Source: UBA668 sp049424465 (lineage in GTDB: Bacteria > Actinomycetota > Acidimicrobiia > Acidimicrobiales > Ilumatobacteraceae). From it: a stretch of 7,099 nucleotides of DNA. Positions 1-5,477 of this stretch are shown in pieces. The stretch covers positions 1 to 7,099 of the forward strand of contig JBMSSR010000153.1 in the NCBI GenBank assembly GCA_049424465.1. Direction: 5' to 3'. The notes below the pieces were generated by a model. The model worked only from the letters and a program-made list of their open reading frames with translations, had not been told where the DNA came from and did no database searches. The translations under genes were made by a program, and so were the position numbers. Numbering within the stretch: position 1 is the first letter of the stretch; every line of letters starts with the position of its first letter.

Positions 1-243
1 CGGGTAGTACGGCGACGACGCCAGGCCGGGGGTGAGCGCCCCGTCCGTGTTGTCGAACGTGAGCGAGCATCGCCCCGCCTGCACGGCGTCGAACTCGTCC
101 GACCGGCCGCGGGTGATGTCGATGCCCCGGTCGAGGCGGGCGCGGCTCGTCAGGTCCACGAACGCCGGGGTTGCCGTGTTCGGGTCGGACGAGAACGCGA
201 CCTCGACGCGCACGTAATCGAGCGCGGTGGAGTGCGTCGGCAT
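1..243 (-). CDS. Minor tail protein (distal-tail type), N-terminal 81 residues, cut by window edge
   Basis: The ATG at 243-241 shares one base with the tape measure stop (TGATG), and the frame stays open to base 1, giving 81 codons without a stop. The product starts MPTHSTALDYVRVEVAF and continues with VDLTSRARLDRGIDITRGRSDEFD, then SLTFDNTDGALTP and SSPYYP. This series (a short beta strand, 'TSR.R...I.RGRSDE', 'LDN.DGALTP', 'SSPYYP') is the usual opening of minor tail proteins that follow the tape measure gene in actinobacterial siphophages. By position and pattern it probably corresponds to a distal tail or baseplate-hub component linking the tube to the tip; that role is inferred from gene order. 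The full protein would be several hundred residues, so most is missing. No strong ribosome binding site precedes the ATG, which suggests coupling to tape measure translation. Confidence 0.85.
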   Translation of the reverse strand, partial: MPTHSTALDYVRVEVAFSSDPNTATPAFVDLTSRARLDRGIDITRGRSDEFDAVQAGRCSLTFDNTDGALTPGLASSPYYP

Positions 244-1961
244 CAGGCCAGCCCCAGCGGCCCGGACTGGCGGCGCACCCGCTTCAGGGAGCGGTGGACC
301 TCGTGGCCGTCGAGCTGGAGCACGTTGGTGATGAGCACGTCGCCACCGCCCTGAGCCGAGCCGCCACCGGACGCGCCGCGCCCCGACAGAATCTGGGCGG
401 TCTGCCGGGCGGGGGTGATCCTGCCCGTGTCGCCGGACCAAATCTCGGGGCCGTTCTCGCCCACGAGATAGGACCGACCCTTGACCACGGGGCCACCCGA
501 GGCGCGCGTCGAGCCGCCGGCGTAGGACAGCCCACCGGACGGCAGGCGCCCCTCTGTGACGTAGCGCACCCGCACCGTGACGGACTTGCCGGTAACGCTG
601 TTGATCTTGCGCTGAAGGACGGAGATCTGGGAGACGGCACCACCCGTGAGCGCGGTAAAGCCAACCGACTTGGAGCCGGGGATCTTGCGCAGGGCACTGG
701 CGAGACCGTCAGCCTTGTCCGCAGCACCGTCCATCTTGTCGGCCGCATCCTTGGCCCACCCAAATCCGGGGATCTTCGACAGCGCCCGCAGCATCGTGGC
801 AAACCCGCGCATGAGGGTGGCGAACGAGCTCAGCATGGTCGACACGACCGACGCCACGACCGACGCCCACGTCTTGAACGCGCCCCACGCGGCACCGACA
901 ACCTCGATCATCGTGCGAATCTGCGCCGCCCACGCGGGAAGGTACACGTTCGTCAGCTTGGCGATGAACGGGATCACCTTTTCGGTGATGATGTCGCCAA
1001 ACTTCTTCCACGACATCTCACCCTCACCCGTGCCCCCGGTGAGGATGTCGAGTGCCCTGGTGAGGCCGGGTAGGATCGTCTGCCACCCCTCTTTCAGGGC
1101 AGGCCACAGCCGGTCGGCGATCCACCCACCGAAACGCTGGATGGCGGGCAGGCCGGTCTCAAGGAACCACTTGCCGAGCTTGTCGAGCGCGGGCAGCAGG
1201 GCGGTGCCGACCTGCTCCTTGAGGTTGTCCCATGAGACCTTGACCTTCTCGCCCATCGTCGCGGACGCGGCGGCCACGCCACCGACTTGCGACTCGACCT
1301 CACCGAGGATGATCTTCTGGGCGCCGAGCACATCGCCCGACTCCATGAGGACCTTGATCTGATCCTTCTGCTGCTGGGTGAAGGTGACGCCCGCCTTGCC
1401 CAGCGCGCCGATGCCCTTCAGTGGGTCGTTGAGCGCCTTGCCGAGCATCTTCGCCGAGCTGTCCACGGAGCCGAACCCAGACGCGGACAGGTCAACGGCG
1501 GCGGCAGTCGCACGGTCGAAGACGGCGGAACCCTGGCCTGCCTCGTTGCGGACGTTCTTGAACGTCAGCAGCATGTTGGCCCCGGTCTGGATCACCTCGT
1601 CATCGACGCCCGCCTTCTCGGACAGCGACTCGGCGAGGGCGCCCACCTGACCGGCGCTAACCTTCGCCGCGCCGCCCGTGGCCTTGATGATCTGGGCAGT
1701 TGTCTTGCCGACCTTCTCGGACTCGCGCGCCTCGGCCACGGATGACCCGAGGAAGTCGGTGAACTTGCCCAGCGCGGCGCCGCCCAGGCCGATGGCCGCG
1801 ATGCCCGCGCCGATGGGGCCGGCAAGCAGCGCGAACGACTTGCCGAACCCGCCCGTCTTTCGCCCGGCGCCCTCAGCCTTGCGGCCCACGTTGTCGAAGG
1901 TGCGACCCATCGAACGGTCTTCGCCGATGAGAACGGCCTTGAGCGTGGTCGAACTGCTCAC
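243..1961 (-). CDS. Tape measure protein, 572 residues
   Basis: This protein sets tail length: it spans the tail tube lumen during assembly and is ejected with the DNA. I chose the GTG at 1961, overlapping the chaperone fusion stop as GTGA, because a purine-rich site (GAGAGGGGG) lies 7 bases upstream. A longer reading from GTG at 1991 adds 10 residues, lies inside the chaperone gene and has no such site. A hydrophobic Gly/Ala-rich stretch is at about residues 43-66. A TP901-type tape measure core follows, with TGANMLLTFKNV near 127-138, ALNDPLKG at 176-183 and then GVTFTQQQKDQIKVL. A second hydrophobic helical stretch is at about 341-395. The C-terminus carries the typical tape measure motif GGPVVKGRSYLVGENGPEIW at 489-508. 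It is short for the family; at about 1.5 angstrom per residue the tail would be near 85-90 nm. The hydrophobic helices are normal for tape measures and do not mean a resident membrane protein. Confidence 0.95.
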   Translation of the reverse strand: MSSSTTLKAVLIGEDRSMGRTFDNVGRKAEGAGRKTGGFGKSFALLAGPIGAGIAAIGLGGAALGKFTDFLGSSVAEARESEKVGKTTAQIIKATGGAAKVSAGQVGALAESLSEKAGVDDEVIQTGANMLLTFKNVRNEAGQGSAVFDRATAAAVDLSASGFGSVDSSAKMLGKALNDPLKGIGALGKAGVTFTQQQKDQIKVLMESGDVLGAQKIILGEVESQVGGVAAASATMGEKVKVSWDNLKEQVGTALLPALDKLGKWFLETGLPAIQRFGGWIADRLWPALKEGWQTILPGLTRALDILTGGTGEGEMSWKKFGDIITEKVIPFIAKLTNVYLPAWAAQIRTMIEVVGAAWGAFKTWASVVASVVSTMLSSFATLMRGFATMLRALSKIPGFGWAKDAADKMDGAADKADGLASALRKIPGSKSVGFTALTGGAVSQISVLQRKINSVTGKSVTVRVRYVTEGRLPSGGLSYAGGSTRASGGPVVKGRSYLVGENGPEIWSGDTGRITPARQTAQILSGRGASGGGSAQGGGDVLITNVLQLDGHEVHRSLKRVRRQSGPLGLA

Positions 1962-2514
1962 GAGGTCGCCCCCTCTCGGCTCTTGGCCCACTCATCAGCG
2001 GACGCGGCGAACATCTCCCACTGGATGAGCGGGAGGTCCCAGACGTTGAACGGGGTGAGTCCGGGCCACAGGTGGCACACGACCGTCAGGCGGCGCTCGA
2101 CGGCCTCGCGGATGCCTTCTTCTTGGCCTTGTGGTCTGCCGGACGGCGCACGGCGGCCCGACCGGAATCCGGCCGGGCCTTGTGAGGGCGGGCAGGGGCC
2201 ACCTCGTCGCCCGGATCGGGGATGATCTCGAGGTCACCCATCGGGAAGTCGACGGCCTGCTCGAACGTGACCGTCTCGCCAGCCTCGAGCCGGGCCGCCC
2301 AGATGAGCATTCCCAGGAACCACGGGAAGTCATCGGAGGACTCGACCTCATCGTCGGGCAGGGCCGACACCCGGTCGGCCAGTGCGCGGAGCTCGCCCCA
2401 GCGCATCGGGCGCCCGAGCTTGACCGTCTCAGCCTCGAGCCGGATGAGGTTGCGCAGGCTGATCCGGTCCAGCGCGGCCGGGGTATAGGTGGCATCGCCG
2501 ATCTTGTAGTGCAC
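1958..2514 (-). CDS. Tail assembly chaperone fusion G-T, made by -1 ribosomal frameshift
   Basis: The predicted product joins 2514..2116 to 2116..1958: about 133 residues of the G protein, then G-I-R-E and the rest of a 51-residue T segment, 185 residues in total. The T frame is -1 relative to G. It reads LTVVCHLWPGLTPFNVWDLP and then LIQWEMFAASADEWAKS before a TGA at 1960-1958. This composition (Trp-rich, 'WPGLTP..V..LP..QWEMF...ADEW') is that of the C-terminal T region of actinophage tail chaperones, and it has no start codon of its own. The T-frame stop overlaps the tape measure GTG as GTGA, whereas stopping at the G stop would leave about 125 bases unused. By analogy with lambda gpG/gpGT, the fusion would bind tape measure and tube protein during tail assembly. 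The exact slip codon is inferred; the T frame is open back to a TGA at 2236-2234, so the slip must lie between there and the G stop. Confidence 0.85.
1969..1977 (-). promoter_or_regulatory. Ribosome binding site of the tape measure gene
   Basis: GAGAGGGGG, read on the minus strand, lies 7 bases before the GTG at 1961. It sits inside the frameshifted (T) part of the chaperone gene. It supports 1961 rather than 1991 as the tape measure start, and places initiation at the T-frame stop codon. Confidence 0.55.
2081..2124 (-). promoter_or_regulatory. Candidate -1 programmed frameshift site with downstream hairpin
   Basis: On the minus strand three consecutive AAG lysine codons (2124-2116) are followed after 10 bases by a 7-bp stem: GGCCGTC (2105-2099) pairs with GACGGTC (2087-2081) with one G-U pair and an 11-base loop. 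The G stop codon lies at the loop/3' arm boundary. A -1 slip on AAG-AAG places lysine tRNA on GAA, which a UUU anticodon could read with G-U at the first position. No canonical X XXY YYZ heptamer is present in the last ~45 codons of G. The need for a frameshift is well supported; the exact site and the role of the stem are inferred. Confidence 0.5.
2086..2514 (-). CDS. Tail assembly chaperone G (unshifted product), 142 residues
   Basis: This is the shorter and presumably more abundant chaperone, acting in the cytoplasm on the tape measure protein and absent from the finished virion (lambda gpG model). The GTG at 2514 has GGAG at 2526-2523, 8 bases upstream, and starts 3 bases after the previous stop. 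Residues 14-54 are helical (LDRISLRNLIRLEAETVKLG, WGELRALADRVSAL). Then come DDFPWFLGMLIWAARLEAGE at 61-80 and FEQAVDFPMGDLEIIPDPGD at 84-103. The 'F..AVDFP..DLE.I.DPGDE' motif, followed by a basic, disordered tail ending in KAKKKASARPSSAA, is typical of actinophage G chaperones next to the tape measure gene. The basic tail contains the run of three AAG codons proposed as the frameshift site. A role unrelated to tail assembly is unlikely given the position. Confidence 0.87.
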   Translation of the reverse strand: MHYKIGDATYTPAALDRISLRNLIRLEAETVKLGRPMRWGELRALADRVSALPDDEVESSDDFPWFLGMLIWAARLEAGETVTFEQAVDFPMGDLEIIPDPGDEVAPARPHKARPDSGRAAVRRPADHKAKKKASARPSSAA

Positions 2515-2517
2515 GGG

Positions 2518-2973
2518 TCAGTCTCCGATCTCGTCAAGCAGGGTTTCGACCTCGCGCATGAGGGCGTCGCGCACCTTGGGGGCGCCCGCCTCCAGCGCCT
2601 TCGCGGCGCTGCCAGATGGCACAGACTGGCCCACCCACGGCTTGTGGCCGAACGTGGGGTGCCGCAGCATCCCCGCGTCCATCGCCTCGAGGTCGTGGCC
2701 TGCGGAGCGCACCCTGATCTCCACCCGCGGGTGCCTGCTGGCGCTCGTCGAGGAGACGGACACCTTGGAGCGGCCGATCATGGCCGACAGCCCGCCACGG
2801 CGCGGCATGGACTCAGCGAGCGTGTCGCGGACCTCCGAGCCCAGCGGCTTGGCGACCTCGCGCAGACGGCGCCGGATGCCGTTGTTCAGCTTCCGGTCGC
2901 CCTCGTCGAGCTTGGCCGCCAGGCGCAGGAAGTCCTCAGAGCCCCGCACCATGCGAAACGGTGCGCCGGCCAT
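2518..2973 (-). CDS. HK97-gp10-like tail completion/neck protein, 151 residues
   Basis: The ATG at 2973 lies 3 bases after the tube protein TAG stop (TAGGTCATG). No good ribosome binding site is visible, so it probably relies on reinitiation. A second in-frame ATG at 2952 (residue 8) is possible. Residues 10-55 form a charged helix (GSEDFLRLAAKLDEGDRKLN, then RRRLREVAKPLGSEVRDTLA). They are followed by strands around VSVSS and PRVEIRVRS, then LRHPTFGHKPWVGQSVPSG at 103-121 and a C-terminal helix APKVRDALMREVETLLDEIG. The 'RHP.FG...WV.Q..P.G' signature after an amphipathic N-terminal helix is that of the HK97-gp10-like family, which acts at the head-tail junction or in tail completion. The family usually sits before the tube gene; here it sits after it, so its exact role is less certain than its fold. 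Confidence 0.75.
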   Translation of the reverse strand: MAGAPFRMVRGSEDFLRLAAKLDEGDRKLNNGIRRRLREVAKPLGSEVRDTLAESMPRRGGLSAMIGRSKVSVSSTSASRHPRVEIRVRSAGHDLEAMDAGMLRHPTFGHKPWVGQSVPSGSAAKALEAGAPKVRDALMREVETLLDEIGD

Positions 2974-2976
2974 GAC

Positions 2977-3978
2977 CTAGAGCGCCGTGTCGGCGGTGCG
3001 GGTGACCACCCACATGGGCTGTGTGGCAGTGAGGTTGTCCAGCGCCGTGAACTCGAGGTCCACGGTCACCTCGTCGCCACCGTTCGTGGTGGGCAGTTTG
3101 CCGTCCAGCTTGATCTCGGAGAGCACCACCTGCAACGTCTCGTTGCCGACACCGAGCACGCCCGCGGAGAACGTCAGGACGAGCGACATTGCCGTCTCGT
3201 TGAGCACCGCGTCACGGAACGTCGCGGAGTCGTATTCGACGGTCAGCGTGCCGGTGATGTCGCGGCGCCCGGTCGCCGGCTTGGCCTTCTTGCCCGCGGC
3301 GCCGTAGTTGTAGCGGGACGTCCCGAGGTTGTGGGCCACCTTGATGTTCCCCGAGCGGACGTTTCCCAGCGAGGTCACGGACGACGCCAGGGTCGTCGTC
3401 GTCGGGGCCGTCACGGTGCCGGTGCTCAGCGACCCGTTGGCGAAGTGGAACAGGTTGGCGGCGCTGGAGTACGACGGGGTTGCGTAGGCGGTCGCCGTCG
3501 TCACGTCGCGGGCGTCCACCGTGGCCTTCAGCTTGGCGATCTCGCCGTTGCCGAACTCCAGCTCGAACGAGTCAACCATGCCGCCCGTGAACGTGTACGG
3601 GTCGACCGTGCCGTCGTACCGGGGAATGCCCTTCTGCCACGTCGCGGACGGCATCGTGTCGGCGAGCGTGAACACCTGCTGATACGTGGAGGCGCTGACG
3701 AGCGTGGACGTGCCCGTGCCCATGCACTGTTCCCACACGAGCCCCATGCCCTTGGACAGGCACTCCATCTCGAAGTCACCGCCCGCGTCGGAGGTGGTGA
3801 CCACGCGCCGGCCGGAACGGTTGACGCGCGACCCGACGCGCAGACCCTCGCCCTGCACGACGTTCTTCGCGTAGTCGAACGTCTCCGAGGTGAACTCGAG
3901 GAACCGGGCGGGGGTGACTGAGGTGCCGTAGGTGCTCTCCTTGGAGAGGCCCAGCGAGCAGTCCTGAAAGGTGGTCAC
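2977..3978 (-). CDS. Major tail protein (tail tube subunit), 333 residues
   Basis: This protein would polymerise as rings into the tail tube around the tape measure. The GTG at 3978 overlaps the preceding stop as GTGA and has AAGGAG at 3989-3984, 5 bases upstream, one of the best ribosome binding sites here, as expected for an abundant subunit. The protein is rich in Thr, Ser, Val and Gly and predicted mostly beta. The N-terminus (SLGLSKESTYGTSVTPARFL) is typical of tube proteins. Residues 120-157 carry RYDGTVDPYTFTGGMVDSFE and LEFGNGEIAKLKATVDARD, the 'FTGG.VDSFELEFGNGEI..L' pattern of tail tube folds. A Ser/Thr-rich linker at about 186-203 (TGTVTAPTTTTLASS) separates a second beta region with TGTLTVEYD and VTVDLEFTALDN. 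Position directly before the chaperone and tape measure genes supports the call. It is the only gene here ending in TAG. Confidence 0.9.
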   Translation of the reverse strand: MTTFQDCSLGLSKESTYGTSVTPARFLEFTSETFDYAKNVVQGEGLRVGSRVNRSGRRVVTTSDAGGDFEMECLSKGMGLVWEQCMGTGTSTLVSASTYQQVFTLADTMPSATWQKGIPRYDGTVDPYTFTGGMVDSFELEFGNGEIAKLKATVDARDVTTATAYATPSYSSAANLFHFANGSLSTGTVTAPTTTTLASSVTSLGNVRSGNIKVAHNLGTSRYNYGAAGKKAKPATGRRDITGTLTVEYDSATFRDAVLNETAMSLVLTFSAGVLGVGNETLQVVLSEIKLDGKLPTTNGGDEVTVDLEFTALDNLTATQPMWVVTRTADTAL

Positions 3979-4139
3979 TTCTTCTCCTTGGGGGTGGCGA
4001 CCGCGGCGAAGTTGCCGGGCTGGTCGAGCAGTGCGGCGCCGATGTCGTCGGGCACCTCGAAGACCTCGCCCGGCTCCAGCACGCGGCCGATGAGGGGCAG
4101 GTCGAGCAGCCCGAGCGGGCTCGTGTTCTTCAGTCGCAT
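3975..4139 (-). CDS. Small conserved-type phage protein, 54 residues, function unknown
   Basis: A short frame runs from ATG at 4139 to TGA at 3977-3975, reading MRLKNTSPLGLLDLPLIGRV, then LEPGEVFEVPDDIGAALLDQ, then PGNFAAVATPKEKK. GAGGAG lies 6 bases before the ATG, and its stop overlaps the tube protein GTG as GTGA, so it fills an otherwise empty 170-base space with correct signals at both ends. The 'LEPGE.FEVPDDIGAALLDQPGNF' stretch matches a pattern I know from small phage proteins of the head-tail region ('...V.VPDE.A..LL.Q.G.W...V'), whose molecular role is generally not known. The lysine-rich end is partly forced by the AAGGAG ribosome binding site of the next gene (PKEKK). No membrane or signal segment is visible. 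I regard it as a real gene of unknown function. Confidence 0.8.
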   Translation of the reverse strand: MRLKNTSPLGLLDLPLIGRVLEPGEVFEVPDDIGAALLDQPGNFAAVATPKEKK

Positions 4140-4145
4140 GGGGGT

Positions 4146-4152
4146 CTCCTCA
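4146..4152 (-). promoter_or_regulatory. Ribosome binding site containing the upstream stop codon
   Basis: TGAGGAG on the minus strand combines the TGA stop of the 152-residue gene (4152-4150) with the GAGGAG binding site of the 54-residue gene, 6 bases before its ATG. A terminating ribosome would sit on the site, which favours coupled translation of the small gene. Confidence 0.65.
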
Positions 4153-4608
4153 GACGCGGGCGGTGGAAGTGACGACGGCCTCGATCTCGGCCGTCCTGCC
4201 GGTGACGCGGGACGGGTCGCCGGGCACGGTCACGGCCGACTCGACGAGCTCGTGACTGGTGACGCGCGCCTCTCGGCACGCGCCGCCCAGTGCCTCGTTC
4301 GGCGCGGTGCGCAGGTACTCGGTGAGGTCGTCGCACATGGCGTAGGCGCGCTCGGTGGCGTCCTGCTGCTGCGACTGGTCGCCCGGCCGGTACACGCTGA
4401 ACACGACGACGGTCTCGACCGTCTCCTCACGCTGCCGGGCCGGGGACATCGCGCCGCGGGTGTTCACGGTGCGCTGACCCATCACGGCCACGATCTCGTC
4501 AGGCTGGTACGTGCCAGGGCGCCCGTAGGACACGAGGGACGGCGCGGGGAACAGCACCTCACACGCGGCGACTAGTGCCGCCTTCACGGCGGGCGCGGAC
4601 GTGCTCAC
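4150..4608 (-). CDS. Probable tail terminator / tail completion protein, 152 residues
   Basis: The GTG at 4608 overlaps the connector stop as GTGA. The N-terminal helix (APAVKAALVAACEVLF) is followed by VSYGRPG, DEIVAVMGQ, MSPARQREETVETVVVFSVY at 75-94, an acidic/Gln-rich loop (GDQSQQQDATERAY), a helix AMCDDLTEYLRTAP, then ALGGACREARV and a beta C-terminus. An N-terminal helix, 'REE.VE..V.FSVYR.G....QQ.ATERAY...D.L..YLR' and a closing beta sheet match the pattern of tail terminator-like proteins of actinobacterial siphophages, which cap the tail tube and bind the head. The position between connector and tube genes fits. The alternative is a head-tail stopper, since no other gene here is an obvious stopper; I favour terminator because of length and pattern. 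Confidence 0.6.
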   Translation of the reverse strand: MSTSAPAVKAALVAACEVLFPAPSLVSYGRPGTYQPDEIVAVMGQRTVNTRGAMSPARQREETVETVVVFSVYRPGDQSQQQDATERAYAMCDDLTEYLRTAPNEALGGACREARVTSHELVESAVTVPGDPSRVTGRTAEIEAVVTSTARV

Positions 4609-5189
4609 GCGAACCCCGGCATAGCGCCCGAAGACGGCTCGAGGTAGGAGTAGGCGTCGCGGGGGATGGCGTGCCCTGAGGGGGTCGTCACGGTCGCCCC
4701 GTCGCCGGTCGTGCCGAACTCGGGCCGCCCGCCCTGCTGGTCACGCTGGAAGGTCGCGGCCAGGATGAGCCGCGCCGCGAGCTTGATGTTCGCCGGCACG
4801 TCCTCGGTGGTGTCGCACAGACCGGCGACGTAGGTCACGACGACGGCCCCGACGCCATCGGCGAACGTGGTGCGCCCGGTGGACGAGCCCCGGTAGACGA
4901 CGCCCGCGGGCAGGCTCACCACGTAGTCGCTGTCAGCCGTCAGGGTGGTGCCGTTCTCGACCACAGACGTGACCGAGTAGGCGGCGGTGGGGAGCAGGAC
5001 CGAGCTGAGCCCACCGTCCGCGGTGACGGTCACGGAGCGGCGCACAACGGGGCCGGCGATGTCCTCGACCACGGCGGTGACGGCGGGCACGTAGGTGCTC
5101 ACCAGCACGTCGTCGCGGGTCGTGTCCCCTGAGGCACGCTGGAGCGCGTCCCGCGCCTCGTCGAGGGTCAGGACGTCGGTGTCGGCCAC
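4605..5189 (-). CDS. Head-tail connector (adaptor, gp6/gp15-like), 194 residues
   Basis: This protein would form the ring below the portal to which stopper and tail bind after DNA packaging. The start is GTG at 5189, 4 bases after the preceding stop (TGACCCCGTG); no ribosome binding site is evident, so coupling is likely. Residues 7-47 form two helices (LTLDEARDALQRA and LVSTYVPAVTAVVEDIAGPV). A beta insertion follows (RSVTVTADGG, YSVTSVVENGTTL, YVVSLPAGVVYRG). Then comes the typical 'VTYVAGLCDT.EDVPANIKLA' segment and the helix ARLILAATFQRDQQGG at 139-154. The C-terminal part (GHAIPRDAYSYLEP) is a usual ending of this group. Helix-insertion-helix with 'TYVAG....VP..I..A..IL...F.RD' is the recognisable pattern of HK97 gp6 / SPP1 gp15-type adaptors. 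Position two genes after the capsid gene agrees. Confidence 0.82.
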   Translation of the reverse strand: MADTDVLTLDEARDALQRASGDTTRDDVLVSTYVPAVTAVVEDIAGPVVRRSVTVTADGGLSSVLLPTAAYSVTSVVENGTTLTADSDYVVSLPAGVVYRGSSTGRTTFADGVGAVVVTYVAGLCDTTEDVPANIKLAARLILAATFQRDQQGGRPEFGTTGDGATVTTPSGHAIPRDAYSYLEPSSGAMPGFA

Positions 5190-5193
5190 GGGG

Positions 5194-5394
5194 TCAGGCA
5201 GTGTCGCTGTCGGGGGCGGTGCGGCCGGCAGGCGCGGACTTCTTCACACGCGCGATCTCGGCCTTGACGCTCTTGGCGCGGTCGGTGCGGCCGTGGCGCT
5301 CGTAGCCCAGCAGCTCCTCTTCCAGCGCGCGAAGGTAGTCCTTGCGGGCGCGGGCGGCACCTTCGCGGGTGGCGTCCTTGCGGGCTTCGGGCAT
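5194..5394 (-). CDS. Small charged helical protein after the capsid gene, 66 residues, function unknown
   Basis: The ATG at 5394 has a good ribosome binding site (AAAGGA at 5406-5401) 6 bases upstream. The product is almost wholly helical and charged: an Arg/Lys/Glu-rich N-terminus (MPEARKDATREGAARARKDY), then LRALEEELLGYERHGRTDRA and KSVKAEIARVKKSA with a heptad-like spacing, and a Pro/Gly/Asp-rich tail. Proteins of this size with an 'EEL.GYER.G..DR...V.AEIAR' segment often sit between the major capsid and connector genes in actinophages; none has a role I can name. It could be a small head-associated or assembly helper protein, but that is only from position. It is the first gene downstream of the post-capsid hairpin, so it and all genes below probably depend on read-through. 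Confidence 0.75.
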   Translation of the reverse strand: MPEARKDATREGAARARKDYLRALEEELLGYERHGRTDRAKSVKAEIARVKKSAPAGRTAPDSDTA

Positions 5395-5422
5395 GGCCGG
5401 TCCTTTCGTCTGGGGGGTGTGC

Positions 5423-5459
5423 GAGCGAGGGCGGGCCGGGTTGCGACCCGCCCTCGCTC
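5423..5459 (-). terminator. Perfect 13-bp GC-rich hairpin after the capsid gene
   Basis: GAGCGAGGGCGGG and its exact complement CCCGCCCTCGCTC (5459-5447 and 5435-5423 on the minus strand) flank an 11-base loop. It lies 18 bases after the capsid stop and 28 bases before the next start. No U-tract follows (the next bases are GCACACCCCCC), so it is not a classical intrinsic terminator. No promoter is visible before the next gene, so a partial terminator or a 3'-end stabiliser of capsid message is the likeliest role. A competing smaller hairpin, CGGGT-CGCA-ACCCG, overlaps its 5' arm and loop. Confidence 0.6.
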
Positions 5460-5477
5460 AGGTGGTGCGTTGACCGG

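Noticed and set aside
171..1073. A 300-codon plus-strand frame antisense to the tape measure gene
   Set aside because: Arg/Gly/His-rich shadow frame with no domain, opposite a gene with clear tape measure motifs.
243..1961. Hydrophobic helices suggesting a membrane protein
   Set aside because: The stretches are normal in tape measure proteins, and the C-terminal LVGENGPEIW motif and the gene neighbours settle the call.
1962..1991. Upstream GTG at 1991 as the tape measure start
   Set aside because: It would add MGQEPRGGDL inside the T coding region and lacks a binding site. The GTG at 1961 has one and overlaps the T stop.
1995..2537. A 180-codon minus-strand frame over the chaperone gene, considered as the frameshift partner
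   Set aside because: It is in the +1 phase and reads Arg/Pro/Ser-rich sequence. The biologically sensible T segment is in the -1 phase and stops at 1958.
2131..3921. A 596-codon open frame on the plus strand, antisense to the tube, gp10-like and chaperone genes
   Set aside because: It is a by-product of GC-rich codon use on the opposite strand. The translation is rich in Arg, Gly, His and Val, has no recognisable domain, and covers three well-supported minus-strand genes.
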